64,000 nt of DNA from Erwinia amylovora (GCF_017161565.1 NZ_CP066796.1:1674001-1738000), one strand, 5' to 3'. Positions 33,055 through 42,536 are shown, numbered from the stretch's first letter. Program-made: numbers and translations. Notes: a model not told the origin generated them from the letters alone.

Positions 33055-34245
33055 TCAACCGTTTTGCGCTTTTTTCGCCATCAGATTAAACATCATAATC
33101 GCCAGCATATAGCAACCGAACAGGGTCGCGCTCATTGTCAGTAACGAAGTCCCCCCCATCCCGGTCAGCGGAACGCTAATGCCACCCAGGGTAAACATGG
33201 TCACGCCAATCACCGCCGAAGCGCTGCCTGCCCGATGCCCCTGGCTTTGCATCGCCAGCGAAGAGGCCGTAACTGAAATGACCCCGGTGCTGGTGATGCT
33301 GAAAAACAGGGCGACCAGCACCAGCGGTAACGCTGCGGCAGTCATCGCCGCCAGCAACAGGCTACCTGAAGAGATAAACGCCAGCGTCAAACCGCCCTTG
33401 AGGATACGATACTCACCCCACAGTGGTGCCAGACGGGCGCCTGTTTGCGCGCCAATAATCAGGCCAACGCCGTTAGCGGCAAAGCAAAGGCTGAAAGCCT
33501 GGGGTGAGAGATGATAAATCTGTTGCAGGACAAACGGTGATGCGCCGATATAGGCAAACATGCCGGACATCATAAACCCTTGCGTCAGGCAGAAGCCCAT
33601 AAATTGACGTTGGGTAACGACCTGGCCCAGCGCCGCCCACGCGGAGAAAACAGTGCCCTGGCTGCGCCGTTGGTCAGGCAGGGTTTCATCAAGTTTGACG
33701 CGTGACAGGATTAGCAGCAGCAGCGCAATCAGGGCTATCACTATAAACAGCCCACGCCAGTTGAGAAATGCCATCAGCCCACCGCCGATGACCGGTGCGA
33801 CAATCGGCGCCAGGCCATTAACCAGCATCAGCAGGGCGAAGAAGCGGGTCAGTTCATGGCCGTGGTACATATCACGGGCGACAGCACGTGATAACACCGC
33901 ACCACCGGCAGCAGACAGTCCCTGCAAAAGACGCGCCAGTAGCAGCTGGTGGATGTCCTGCGCCAGCGCACAGCCGACAGAGGCAACCAGCAACAGCAAC
34001 AGCGAGATGAGCAGGGGACGGATGCGACCATATTTATCGCTAAGCGGGCCAAAAAACAGCTGGCCGAACCCCAGCCCCAGCAGCCCGGCGGTCAGGCTAA
34101 GCTGCGCGGTTGCGGTCGTGGTGGCGAGGTCGCCAGCCAGCTCCGGCAAAGCAGGAAGGTACAGGTCGATGCAGAGCGGGCCTAAGGCCGCCAGCAGGCC
34201 GAGAGTGACAGCGTAACCAAGGCGTTTACTGTGTGCGGTTGTCAT
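33055..34245 (-). CDS. Bcr/CflA-family multidrug efflux MFS transporter
   Basis: A 396-aa inner-membrane proton-driven exporter with twelve predicted segments. It carries the DHA1 signatures of the Bcr/CflA group: LGPLCIDLYLPALPEL in the first segment, GFGQLFFGPLSDKYGRIRPL in the loop between segments 2 and 3, and RLLQGLSAAGGAVLSRAVARD in segment 4. The substrate cannot be told from sequence; family members export bicyclomycin, chloramphenicol or similar compounds. It lies between nadE and osmE, which are neighbours in E. coli, so it is probably a local insertion. Confidence 0.87.
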   Translation of the reverse strand: MTTAHSKRLGYAVTLGLLAALGPLCIDLYLPALPELAGDLATTTATAQLSLTAGLLGLGFGQLFFGPLSDKYGRIRPLLISLLLLLVASVGCALAQDIHQLLLARLLQGLSAAGGAVLSRAVARDMYHGHELTRFFALLMLVNGLAPIVAPVIGGGLMAFLNWRGLFIVIALIALLLLILSRVKLDETLPDQRRSQGTVFSAWAALGQVVTQRQFMGFCLTQGFMMSGMFAYIGASPFVLQQIYHLSPQAFSLCFAANGVGLIIGAQTGARLAPLWGEYRILKGGLTLAFISSGSLLLAAMTAAALPLVLVALFFSITSTGVISVTASSLAMQSQGHRAGSASAVIGVTMFTLGGISVPLTGMGGTSLLTMSATLFGCYMLAIMMFNLMAKKAQNG

Positions 34246-34431
34246 GATTCCTCACTAATAAAAGAGCGACAGATCTGGCGATGCACCATGTGCAGATGAA
34301 CGTGCCTTCCGATCCGCTGTATTATAAGTAGGACGCGCATAAACTGATAATAATTTGCCGCCATAAAGTTGATAAATCTGACTTTATATTCCAGACTTAT
34401 CAGCACACTGATAAGAGCAGAGGAAGAGTAA

Positions 34432-34767
34432 ATGCGTAAGTTAACGGGATTGATTGCTGCTGCGGTAACGCTTGCCGTGCTGTCTGGCTGTACGGTTTAC
34501 GACCGTGCGCAAAGCTATGCCACAAAGCCGGTGGTACAGGATGTGAAAAAAGGAATGACCCGTCAGCAGGTGCGTGATATTGCCGGCCCCGCGTCTACCG
34601 AAATTACCATGGTTTATGCCCGCGGCACCTGTCAGACCTACGTGCTGGGTGAACGTGACGGCAAACTACAGACTTACTTCGTCAGCTATTCTGATACGGG
34701 CCGCGTGATGAATTACGGCTTCCAGAGCTGTAAAGAGTACGATACCGATCCACAAGCAAAACAGTAA
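34432..34767 (+). CDS. osmE: Osmotically inducible lipoprotein OsmE
   Basis: A 111-aa outer-membrane lipoprotein of the SmpA/OmlA (BamE-like) fold. The signal peptide ends in the lipobox LSGC (lipidated Cys near residue 20), followed by KKGMTRQQVRDIAGPAST, typical of the family, and the cysteine pair GTCQTY and FQSCKEY. The E. coli gene is induced by osmotic stress and stationary phase; its function is unclear. AGAGGAAGAG precedes the ATG, and an intrinsic terminator follows. Confidence 0.92.
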   Translation: MRKLTGLIAAAVTLAVLSGCTVYDRAQSYATKPVVQDVKKGMTRQQVRDIAGPASTEITMVYARGTCQTYVLGERDGKLQTYFVSYSDTGRVMNYGFQSCKEYDTDPQAKQ

Positions 34768-34782
34768 TCCCAGCTAAAGACG

Positions 34783-34812
34783 AAAAATGGTCACGACGGT
34801 GACCATTTTTTT
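34783..34812 (+). terminator. Intrinsic terminator after osmE
   Basis: AAAAATGGTCAC - GACG - GTGACCATTTTTTT: a 9- to 11-bp stem with a four-base loop and a T run. The A run on the left arm means that it can also serve the convergent gene at 34829-35242. Confidence 0.85.
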
Positions 34813-34828
34813 CGCCTTGAAATGACTC

Positions 34829-35242
34829 TTACAGGCCCGCTGGGCGCGATACTTCAATATACTGACCGTTGATATTCCGGCGATAAAAGTGCCCTCCCTG
34901 TACGTAAAAACGTTCACCATCGTAATCAAGCGGCCGCATGCCACCCCTGTTGTCTACCGGCGGATCGACCACCCGATAGCTGTTGTCGTACTGTCGCTGA
35001 TAATAGCTGCCGTTAAGCACATAATAGGTCAGCCCACCGATAATAACGGCGGCGGCGGCGGCAGGCAGTATCACCAGACGGCGCGGTTCAGCGGGTCTCC
35101 AATTGTGATGCCAGGGCGGCGGCGGTTTCCAGCCTCCCCCCTGGTGCCAGCCGTGGGGGGGCTTCCAGTCGACGTGATGTGCTGATGACAGTGCCGGGGT
35201 CAATAGCGTTAAGGCAAGAAAGCTAATCATCACCTTTTTCAT
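34829..35242 (-). CDS. Exported hypothetical protein with a repeated Y-x-NG-YY motif (DUF6515-like)
   Basis: A 137-aa protein with a signal peptide (cleavage near SSA|HHVDW), a His/Trp/Pro/Gly-rich segment (residues 21-50, e.g. KPPHGWHQGGGWKPPPPW), one hydrophobic segment (about 56-75) and a C-terminal part with two related units, YYVLNGSYYQRQYDNSYRVV and FYVQGGHFYRRNINGQYIEV. This pattern resembles the DUF6515 family; the assignment is from memory. Function unknown; the histidine-rich stretch could bind metal, which is only a guess. GGAGAAATCC precedes the ATG. It is convergent with osmE and has no evident operon partner. Confidence 0.65.
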   Translation of the reverse strand: MKKVMISFLALTLLTPALSSAHHVDWKPPHGWHQGGGWKPPPPWHHNWRPAEPRRLVILPAAAAAVIIGGLTYYVLNGSYYQRQYDNSYRVVDPPVDNRGGMRPLDYDGERFYVQGGHFYRRNINGQYIEVSRPAGL

Positions 35243-35480
35243 AGGATTTCTCCTGTTTTTACCCTATCCAGCATCCGCCTGCATTGGCGAAAAAACAAGC
35301 GTCAACTCGTGGCTGGTTGCTAACGCTTACAGCGCTTAACGTTTTCTTTACACTATCAGCGAAGCGGGTTTTTCTGACCGCGAAGAGGGCACGAAAGAGG
35401 GGCGAGGCGTCAGGTTGACTTGCCACATTGAGCTGGTGGCAGGAGCGGGTCAGCAGGGGGGCTGACCCGCAGTGCGGCAA

Positions 35481-36875
35481 TTAACGTTGGGCGAGGGCAG
35501 CCTCGTTATCGGCGTTGGTATTCATAATTTGCTGGTCAGTTTGTCTTAACCACTGGCTGGTCAGGGTACCCGCAGTGATGGATCCATTGACGTTAAGGGC
35601 AGTGCGGCCCATATCAATCAAGGGTTCAATTGAGATAAGCAGCGCCACCAGCGTTACCGGCAGCCCCATTGCCGGCAGAACAATCAGTGCGGCAAAGGTC
35701 GCGCCACCGCCTACGCCGGCCACGCCGGCTGAACTCAGCGTGACAATCGCTACCAGAGAGGCGATCCACATCGGCTCAAACGGGTTGATCCCTATGGTGG
35801 GGGCAACCATCACCGCCAGCATGGTCGGATAGAGACCCGCACAGCCGTTTTGCCCTATTGTGGCACCGAATGAGGCGGCGAAGCTGGCAATCGATTCCGG
35901 AATGCCCAGCCGGCGGGTTTGTGCTTCAACGCTCAACGGGATGGTGGCGGCGCTGGAACGGCTGGTGAAGGCGAAAGTGATCACCGGCCAGACTTTGCGG
36001 AAAAAACGCAGAGGGTTGATGCCGTTGCCAGAAAGCAGCAGGGCATGTACGGCAAACATGATGGCGATGCCCAGGTAGGATGCCAGTAAAAAGCCGCCCA
36101 GCTTGATAATTTCGTGGATGTTTGAGGTGGCGACCACTTTAGTCATCAGCGCCAGCACGCCGTAAGGCGTCAGCGTCATGATCAGACGGACCAGTTTCAT
36201 TACCCAGGACTGCAACGTATCAATCGCTTTGATGACACGCCGGCCTTTTTCCGCATCATCCTTAAGCAGCTGCAGCGCAGCAACACCCAGGAAGGCAGCA
36301 AAAATCACCACGCTGATGATCGACGTCGGATTTGCCCCCGTCAGGTCGGCAAACGGGTTCTTAGGCACAAAAGAAAGCAGCAGCTGTGGTGCACTGAGAT
36401 CGGCCACCTTGCCTGCATAGTTGTTTTGGATCGTTAGCATACGCGCACTCTCCTGAGCGCCTTGGACCAGCCCCTCCGCATTCAAGCCGAATAACCAGGT
36501 GACGAATACCCCAACGCAGGCGGAAATGGCGGTGGTGAACAGCAACACGCCAATCGTCAGCAGGCTTATCTTGCCCAGTGATGAGGCATTATGCAGGCGG
36601 GCTACGGCACTGAGAATTGAGACAAACACCAGCGGCATCACCACCATCTGTAACAATTGCACATAGCCGTTACCCACCAGATTAAACCAGCTGACTGACT
36701 GTTTAATCACCGGGCTGTTTTCGCCATAAAAGGTGTGCAGGGCCAGGCCAAACAGCACCCCGGTTGCCAGACCGAAGAGCACTTTTTTTGACAGGCTCCA
36801 GTCTGACCCTGTTTTCGCTACCAATAGCAGCAGCGCGACAAACGCGACCAGGTTAACGATTAGTGGAAAATTCAT
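35481..36875 (-). CDS. tcyP: L-cystine symporter TcyP (YdjN)
   Basis: Sodium/proton-coupled dicarboxylate-symporter family (DAACS) transporter for L-cystine, the main cystine importer in E. coli. The 464-aa protein has eight membrane helices plus the two hairpins, with the serine-rich [17 protein letters not shown], the [17 protein letters not shown] and the [17 protein letters not shown] motifs. The start at 36875 (MNFPLIVNL) is best spaced from the GGAGAG at 36884-36889; a codon at 36881 is possible. It is monocistronic, followed on the same strand by hyp/osmE in the opposite direction. Confidence 0.93.
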   Translation of the reverse strand: MNFPLIVNLVAFVALLLLVAKTGSDWSLSKKVLFGLATGVLFGLALHTFYGENSPVIKQSVSWFNLVGNGYVQLLQMVVMPLVFVSILSAVARLHNASSLGKISLLTIGVLLFTTAISACVGVFVTWLFGLNAEGLVQGAQESARMLTIQNNYAGKVADLSAPQLLLSFVPKNPFADLTGANPTSIISVVIFAAFLGVAALQLLKDDAEKGRRVIKAIDTLQSWVMKLVRLIMTLTPYGVLALMTKVVATSNIHEIIKLGGFLLASYLGIAIMFAVHALLLSGNGINPLRFFRKVWPVITFAFTSRSSAATIPLSVEAQTRRLGIPESIASFAASFGATIGQNGCAGLYPTMLAVMVAPTIGINPFEPMWIASLVAIVTLSSAGVAGVGGGATFAALIVLPAMGLPVTLVALLISIEPLIDMGRTALNVNGSITAGTLTSQWLRQTDQQIMNTNADNEAALAQR

Positions 36876-37026
36876 TTCCATTCTCTCCAAAGAAACAGAC
36901 CACAAAGCGATCTGGTAGAAGACAGTTATTTCTGTCGCATAGTAAGTAAATAAGAATCGGAAAGATTATCATTTGCCGCGATAGCGGCTTTATACCCAAA
37001 AAGAATAACTTATAACTTTTAGTGCT

Positions 37027-37626
37027 TTATCCCTTTTCAGGGGCTTGATAACGCTCAATGATTTGGGTGAAGCCTTTTTGCACATCGCTGATGGCCCGGG
37101 TAGTCCACCCTGATGCACCAAACGGCGGCATACCGGGTGGCAACCAGATGGCACAACCGACCAGCACCAGACACAGCAGGCGCTCAAGCTGGTTGCCTTT
37201 TTGGCTTCTCAGTAGCGGCAGGCGAAAGCGCCAGCGGCAGGGCCACAGCAAGGGAACGCCGGCAGGGGTAAGCATATCTGCAACAATATGGCTCAGATAG
37301 CCCAGCACCATGCCTTGTAAAACGTCTGCCGGGAACAGCCAGTCTGAGGGTAATTTCAGCTGGAGCAGGGCAACACCGCCGCCCACGGCCAGCAGGCTGT
37401 GAGTAAAGCCCCTGTGGCCGAAAACCCGCGCGACAGGCCAGGAAAGCCATCTGAGCCTCTGCCCGAGGAAGGACTTCGGATGGTCAATGTCTGGCAATAA
37501 ACAGGTGAGGAGCGTGGCGGGAATAATATGCCACCAGTCAGCGCTGGCCAGTATTGGGGTCAGTTCGGCGCGTTTGGCAAATACCGCGCTGGCAATGGCA
37601 AAAATAAGATGGCCTTCGGCCGTCAT
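37027..37626 (-). CDS. ydjM: YdjM family membrane-bound metal-dependent hydrolase (LexA regulon member)
   Basis: A 199-aa integral membrane protein of the YdjM/DUF457 family with the metal-binding motifs LLPDIDHP (residues 44-51) and GHRGFTHSL (70-78) and a third histidine in LSHIVADMLTPAGV. The family is annotated as metal-dependent hydrolases; the substrate is unknown. In E. coli ydjM is SOS-controlled, and LexA-like boxes are seen just upstream here. Next on the same strand upstream is the remnant of yniC. Confidence 0.88.
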   Translation of the reverse strand: MTAEGHLIFAIASAVFAKRAELTPILASADWWHIIPATLLTCLLPDIDHPKSFLGQRLRWLSWPVARVFGHRGFTHSLLAVGGGVALLQLKLPSDWLFPADVLQGMVLGYLSHIVADMLTPAGVPLLWPCRWRFRLPLLRSQKGNQLERLLCLVLVGCAIWLPPGMPPFGASGWTTRAISDVQKGFTQIIERYQAPEKG

Positions 37627-37646
37627 GGGAACACCTGGCTACATAA

Positions 37647-37680
37647 CTGTCAATGCATCCAGTATAGGGAATATATACAG
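37647..37680 (-). promoter_or_regulatory. LexA-like boxes upstream of ydjM
   Basis: CTGT-CAATGCAT-CCAG (37647-37662) is one mismatch from CTGT-N8-ACAG. Directly adjacent, read on the minus strand, TACTGTATATATTCCCTATA has a perfect left half and a poor right half. They lie 20-55 bases upstream of the start. A paired arrangement is remembered for E. coli ydjM. Confidence 0.45.
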
Positions 37681-37887
37681 TAGAATAAATATGTGACGCT
37701 GTAACCAAAGATAAATAGCCGGTAAAAGTGTGCGTGCTGTGCCAGTTTGAGAGATTAACTCGGCGCAATTGGCGGGTTACCACGCCTGGGAAGTGAGGCT
37801 GATTAACCGTTTGCGTCCGCAGTCATCCTGCATCTTTGTGCTATGGCATTTGGTTAGCGATCCAGCCCATCCCGTTCGGCTGGCGAC

Positions 37888-38230
37888 CTGTAAATGATGA
37901 GGCGTGAGTTGTTCCGGGCTGCCCGGTTTGACCGCTGCCAAAAGCCAGCGCCTGTCGACCGCCGGGGCGCTGTCAGCTACCACATTGGAACGCCTGCGCG
38001 CAGTTTTGATGGCGATCATGCCGTTAAACCCGCCCTCAAGCGTTACGCGCCTGAGGGGATCTCCCGCTAAACGCCTCGCCGTATCAGGGGAAACCTGGGG
38101 ATGAGGCTTCAGTGAGGAAGCGACTCGGCAGAGAGCAGCACCGCGGAACGGTCGGCAAGGTTAAACAATTCTTTTACCCGCTACCCGCACAGACAGCGGT
38201 AAAGCAGGAGCGAGACCGATTATGCCGCCT
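37888..38230 (-). pseudogene. yniC: yniC (hxpB) remnant: C-terminal half of a HAD sugar phosphatase
   Basis: Reading the minus strand in pieces gives GIIGLAPALPLS, then LLSAESLPH, a frameshift, LKPHPQVSPDTARRLAGDPL, VTLEGGFNGMIAIKTARRR and WLLAAVKPGSPEQLTPHHL. These follow the order of E. coli YniC (GLASASPLHML, SAEKLPYSKPHPQVYLD, VALEDSVNGMIASKAARMR, VLADVKLSSLTELTAKDLL). The N-terminal half with the catalytic DMDGLLID is gone and the ALED aspartate is changed. Position and strand between ydjM and yniB match E. coli. The 3' end runs on without the original stop. Clearly non-functional. Confidence 0.85.
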
Positions 38231-38322
38231 TAGTATCAGGAAGGGGGTGAAAATATTGTGACAGGCGCTTTTGTTAAACTCACTGTAAACTGACAGACAC
38301 TAACTGATAGACAGGAGAAGGC

Positions 38323-38862
38323 ATGACTTATCAACAGGCTGGCAGGGTTGCGATCGGTAAACGGATCCTTGGCTGGATCATCTTTATTCCGGCGCTCATC
38401 TCTACATTGATATCCCTGATGGTTTTTCTGGAAAAAAGCCGTGAACAGCGCAGCGGCATTAACGCAGTGATGCAGGATTTTGCTCATGTGATGATCAATA
38501 TGATCCACTTCAACACCCAATTTCTCTCTGCATTCTGGCAGAACTCGCCGGTACCAGACTTCAACAATGGCAGTAATTTGATGTTCTGGGGGATCTATAT
38601 GCTGATATTTGTCGGGCTGGCGATGCAGGCTTCCGGTGCACGGATGTGGCGGCAGGCGCGTTTTCTGCGCGAAGGGATTGAAGACCAGATGATTATCGAA
38701 CAAGCACGGGGTGCTGAAGGGCATACCCGCGCGCAGCTGGAAGAGAAGATAGTGGTGCCGCGCCACACCTTCCTTTTACAGATTTTTCCTTTATACATCC
38801 TCCCGGCGATGGTAGCGGTAGCCGGATTTTTTGTGCTCAAGCTGGCCGGGTTTATCGGTTAA
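38323..38862 (+). CDS. yniB: YniB family inner-membrane protein
   Basis: A 179-aa protein matching E. coli YniB in length and order, with membrane segments at about residues 16-36, 88-104 and 155-175 and the conserved DFAHVMINMIHFNTQFL and MLIFVGLAMQASGARMWRQ stretches. No function is known for the family. ACAGGAGAAGGC precedes the ATG. It is convergent with yniA, as in E. coli. Confidence 0.9.
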   Translation: MTYQQAGRVAIGKRILGWIIFIPALISTLISLMVFLEKSREQRSGINAVMQDFAHVMINMIHFNTQFLSAFWQNSPVPDFNNGSNLMFWGIYMLIFVGLAMQASGARMWRQARFLREGIEDQMIIEQARGAEGHTRAQLEEKIVVPRHTFLLQIFPLYILPAMVAVAGFFVLKLAGFIG

Positions 38863-38887
38863 AGAACTCCACGCGCGCAGGTCGGCA

Positions 38888-39781
38888 TCAGGCCGGCCGC
38901 GCGTGGTGCACTATTCCTTCCTGAACCTCAAGCAGTAAGCCTACCGCCCGCTGGGCTTCTGTCAGCCAGCTGCCGCCAAAGACATTGGCCCGGTTTAACA
39001 GATAATAGAGTTGATAGACCGGCTGACGTTGTTGGAAGTCTTCAGGCAGGGGCCAGACTGACTGATAGCCGTCGGAAACCTGCCCGGGAAAAAACGGGAA
39101 CCAGGGCAGCATCGCCAGATCGCACTCCCGGTCTCCCCAGTAGCAGGCAGGATCGAAGAGCCACGGGCCGCTGTCACTTCCGGCACAGTTTGCCGGCCAC
39201 AAATCGCCATGCAGTAACGAAGGTTGTGGATGATGCGTATGCAACGCAGCCTGAGCACATTGGATGATCAGTTCCATATCTCCGTACTGAATGCCTTTCT
39301 CTGCGGCAAGCTGCAACTGCCAGCCGATGCGTTGTTCAGCAAAAAATGCCGACCAGCGCCGCAGCCAGCTGTTGGGTTGCACGGAAGTGGTAATATTGTT
39401 GTCAAAATCGAGGCCAAACTGTGGCTGTTCGCTCCACTGATGCAGCCTCGCCAGCTGTTGTCCCAACTTGAAAGCGCCCTGTGCATCCAGCGGTTGCGGC
39501 TGTATGTACTCCAGCAGCAAGAAACTGGTATCGCGATCGCTTCCAACGCCATACACCGCTGGTATGCGCACTGTCTGGCTGCGGGCCAGCAGCTGGAGCT
39601 GATCGGCTTCCCAGGTGAACATATCCAGCATGTCCCGATGATTACATTTTACGAACACGTCGTGCTCGCCATAGCGCAGATACCACGTTGGATGGACTTC
39701 ACCGCCAGCCAGCTTACGGCGGGAGGTGATGGCTGACGAACCCAGTTGCTCACTCAACAGACGACCGATAGATGACCACAC
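38888..39781 (-). CDS. yniA: Fructosamine kinase-like protein YniA
   Basis: A 297-aa member of the fructosamine/ketosamine-3-kinase family (APH fold), which phosphorylates sugars attached to amino groups as a deglycation step. Visible are the nucleotide-binding lysine in VFVKCNHRD, the catalytic loop LLHGDLWPANC and the metal-binding FDPACYWGDRECDLAM. The start gives the family N-terminus MWSSIGRLLSEQLG. It is 3' to 3' with yniB and upstream of it lies ydiZ on the same strand. Confidence 0.93.
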   Translation of the reverse strand: MWSSIGRLLSEQLGSSAITSRRKLAGGEVHPTWYLRYGEHDVFVKCNHRDMLDMFTWEADQLQLLARSQTVRIPAVYGVGSDRDTSFLLLEYIQPQPLDAQGAFKLGQQLARLHQWSEQPQFGLDFDNNITTSVQPNSWLRRWSAFFAEQRIGWQLQLAAEKGIQYGDMELIIQCAQAALHTHHPQPSLLHGDLWPANCAGSDSGPWLFDPACYWGDRECDLAMLPWFPFFPGQVSDGYQSVWPLPEDFQQRQPVYQLYYLLNRANVFGGSWLTEAQRAVGLLLEVQEGIVHHARPA

Positions 39782-39876
39782 AGGACACTCCTATTCATCT
39801 GTGATTTGACGTTGAATGATTAAAGCATAACCAAAATTAGCGATAGCGCACACACCGCTTCAACTTTTATCCAAAT

Positions 39877-40167
39877 TCAGGTGAGAGGGGGGGTGTGCGG
39901 CTGCCAAATTTCCACGTCAACCTCAGGTAAAATGCCAAGTCCCTTTTCCCCTAAGCCCCTGGCCAGCTGACGCACCTTGTCTTCAGGCAAGGTACTGACG
40001 AAACCAAAGCTGTTGCTTCCCAACTCATGCGGTTGGCCCCTGGCATCGTTCAGGGTGGTGGTGAACCCGGCGCTCGCCAGTATGCTACCCAGTTGCAACA
40101 GGTCTGATAATCCTTTCTCCTGGTATCGAAATGACACCACATATTGCTTTATTTCATCATTGCTCAT
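39877..40167 (-). CDS. ydiZ: YdiZ family protein
   Basis: A 96-aa cytosolic protein of unknown function that matches E. coli YdiZ in length and in its stretches VVSFRYQEKGLSDLLQLGS, NSFGFVSTLPEDKV and PEVDVEIW. ATG 40167 is chosen over a start at 40266 because of the strong GAGGAGGCTGG ribosome-binding site immediately upstream. It is divergent from ydiY across a 449-base gap. Confidence 0.9.
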   Translation of the reverse strand: MSNDEIKQYVVSFRYQEKGLSDLLQLGSILASAGFTTTLNDARGQPHELGSNSFGFVSTLPEDKVRQLARGLGEKGLGILPEVDVEIWQPHTPPLT

Positions 40168-40616
40168 CTCCAGCCTCCTCAAGTGAACGCTTTGTTTAGC
40201 GTAGCTCATTGCGGATGTTGCGTTGCTGCTCGCATCGCGTAAGCCTGAATAAGGTGTGGCCCGCAAGATAACGTCAGGTTGGAATAAAATCAGGTGAAAG
40301 TGCGGCTTGCAGAAATTATCCGCGGTAAAGTAATCGCTGCATCACCGTGACATTTCTTGCAGTGAGCAGAGGTCGCGTAAGGGATAACGGATTAAAAGCA
40401 GTAATTCTCATCGCTTTCCTGGTGTTTTCTCGCAGTTTCCCCCTTATAATGCGCGCCGCTACGGGAAGATCCCCGGTGAAACGGGCTGCCTGGCCGGGAT
40501 GCTAATGGATAAAAGCGAATTAACTATTTGTTGCGATTTTTAGCGTGAAGAGCAATGATCGTCCCTTAAAACGCTTCACACTCACTCCTTTTAAACGTCG
40601 TACGGGTCACATTCTA
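40168..40616. promoter_or_regulatory. Long ydiZ-ydiY intergenic region with a strong -10 element
   Basis: The region holds TATAAT at 40445-40450 followed by a GC-rich discriminator (GCGCGCCGCT), which resembles stable-RNA promoters; the -35 region is weak. From there a leader of about 160 bases runs to the ydiY start and contains GC-rich pairing potential (CCCCGGTGAAACGGG, CCTGGCCGGG). It is probably the ydiY promoter and 5' UTR; a small RNA cannot be excluded. Confidence 0.45.
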
Positions 40617-41372
40617 ATGAAAGCGCTTAACAAACTCACTGTCGTCTTACTGCTCTCCGGGGGAGCATTTTGTCAACAAGCTTTAGCGGATACCAATGTC
40701 TTCACCGTTATGGATGATCCCTCCACCGCCAAAAAAGATTTTGAAGGTAATGCCGCTGCGGGTTACCTGGCTCAGTCCGGGAATACGACCAGTTCATCTG
40801 CTACGGCTAATACAAACCTGACCTGGTATACCCCGAGCTTTGCTTACAGCTTGTGGGGTAACGCCAGCAATACCTCTTCAAACGATGAGCGTTCATCAGA
40901 AACTTACCAGGTTGGCGCGCGTACTCGCTATAACCTCAACAGTGCTGATTATCTGTTTGGACAGGCAAGCTGGCTGAGCGATCGTTTCAACGGATACGAC
41001 GGTCGTTCGATACTGGCCGCCGGTTACGGCCGTCAGCTACTGAATGGCCCGGTACACTCGCTGCGAGTGGAAGCCGGTCCGGGTGTGCGCTATGACGAAT
41101 ATCATCAAGGCGGGCATGAAACACAAGCACTGGCCTATGGCGCACTGAGCTATCAGTGGCAGCTGACCGACAATACGAAATTTATTCAGGGTATTTCCGT
41201 ATTGGGTAGCGACGATACCACGTTGAACTCCGAAACCGGCTTGCAGGTTGGTATTAACGACCACTTTGCATTGAAAATGGCTTACAACGTCACCTGGAAC
41301 CAGAGTCCACCCGAATCAGCACCAGATCGTACCGATACCAAAACCACCATTACGCTCTCTTACGCGCTGTAA
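40617..41372 (+). CDS. ydiY: YdiY family outer-membrane beta-barrel protein (DUF481)
   Basis: A 251-aa exported protein with signal peptide (cleavage near ALA|DTNVF) and a beta-barrel body rich in alternating strands (GYLAQSGNTTSSSATANTN, YSLWGNASNTSSNDERSSE, DYLFGQASWLSDRFNG, GYGRQLLNGPVHSLRVEAGP), ending LSYAL. It is the DUF481 family member YdiY. Function is not established; in E. coli it is acid-induced. ATG 40617 gives a proper signal peptide and is preferred to an upstream start at 40545. An intrinsic terminator follows. Confidence 0.92.
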   Translation: MKALNKLTVVLLLSGGAFCQQALADTNVFTVMDDPSTAKKDFEGNAAAGYLAQSGNTTSSSATANTNLTWYTPSFAYSLWGNASNTSSNDERSSETYQVGARTRYNLNSADYLFGQASWLSDRFNGYDGRSILAAGYGRQLLNGPVHSLRVEAGPGVRYDEYHQGGHETQALAYGALSYQWQLTDNTKFIQGISVLGSDDTTLNSETGLQVGINDHFALKMAYNVTWNQSPPESAPDRTDTKTTITLSYAL

Positions 41373-41379
41373 TGTCATG

Positions 41380-41406
41380 ACGGGCCATTTCGGCCCGTTT
41401 TTATTT
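41380..41406 (+). terminator. Intrinsic terminator after ydiY
   Basis: ACGGGCC - ATTTC - GGCCCGT followed by TTTTTATTT; the stem starts eight bases past the ydiY stop. Confidence 0.88.
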
Positions 41407-42536
41407 CTTCCGGCTTCATGCGTTAATGGCGAGCTCTAAAGGAAGCTATTAAGTCGTACCTGACGTGCTCATTTCCGGCCTGAAAATAAAGCTGCCGATA
41501 TTTTTTGCCTTATGCAGGGATCTTCCTCGAATGCGTTACGATGTAGCGTTGTCAATATCAATGCAGTCAAAACTGTTTGAGGGGTATATTGCGTTTTCGA
41601 TTTTTTCCGTTCCGATACAATACGTTAAGATGCCGGATGCCGAACGGGAGAAGTTATTTCTCCAGTGCCAGAACGTAATGGTTTATATCTGTTATTTAAT
41701 AACCCTGCAATATTTTCGAGTTCAATTATTCTTTGCGCGTTGGCTTTTTTAAACCGGTATCTGACAGGTCACTTATCTCACTGTTTACCATAATTACGTC
41801 CGTTAACGCCGCCTGAACGTAGACATGTATTCCTTATCAGCAGGTTGTTCAGGGCCCTTAATTTTAGCTTATTCCTGGAGAAATGTCCCGGCAGTAGGGG
41901 TTCAAAGTGTTTTCCCGCTTACGGAAGACTTCCGTTTACTCCTTATGGGGTCAAAATAAACCGGTAGCCATTTATTATCGCTAGCAGCAGCCTGCATTGC
42001 TGTCTTATAAAAGCGAGTTGTAACATTTTTAAATAAGCCACCTGTCACCAAAGCAATACAGATGGCGCGTATTTATGAGAATAAGTGCTATAAACAGTTC
42101 TGGTAATGCTGAAGAAAGATTTGCAATGCACATCGTACAGGCGATTTTTAACAGCTGATTGATTTATTCTTGCCAGCGAGGTGATATATCCCGCTTTTGA
42201 CGCCATCCTGACAGCATGTATTACATTTTGTCGGGGAGGGGCGACAATGTGACAACAGACGTTATGCCAGCAACCTGTTAATCAGTGAGAGGGGAAATCA
42301 TTATGTGACCTGATTTCAGCTGCCGTAAGCATCATATTGCCCTTATTTTACTTCGGTGCAGTGAAACACCCACCCGTGCAATTCACCTCTCTGAAGTGTA
42401 AGATAAGCCCCCCTTGATAAGTGTTAAGCAAATGCACACTGTCAGGTTATGTGTACCAAACAGCTTACCAAACGGGCAACTGTGAGTCGGTTTCAAGTAA
42501 CACTGTTTGATGTATAAACAAAAACTCATGATGTAT
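41407..42536. other. Long region without a recognised gene between ydiY and thrS
   Basis: About 1.1 kb, lower in G+C than its surroundings. The longest frame (41465-41752, + strand, GTG start, 95 codons) has no ribosome-binding site and unusual composition. The six frames show no fragment that I could align to a known protein. A short inverted repeat CGGAAG-A-CTTCCG (near 41923-41935) is too small to interpret. The 3' end carries the promoter and leader of thrS. Confidence 0.5.

Noticed and set aside
41465..41752. 95-codon frame on + (GTG start) in the ydiY-thrS gap
   Set aside because: No ribosome-binding site, AT-rich low-information composition and no recognisable motif; treated as non-coding.
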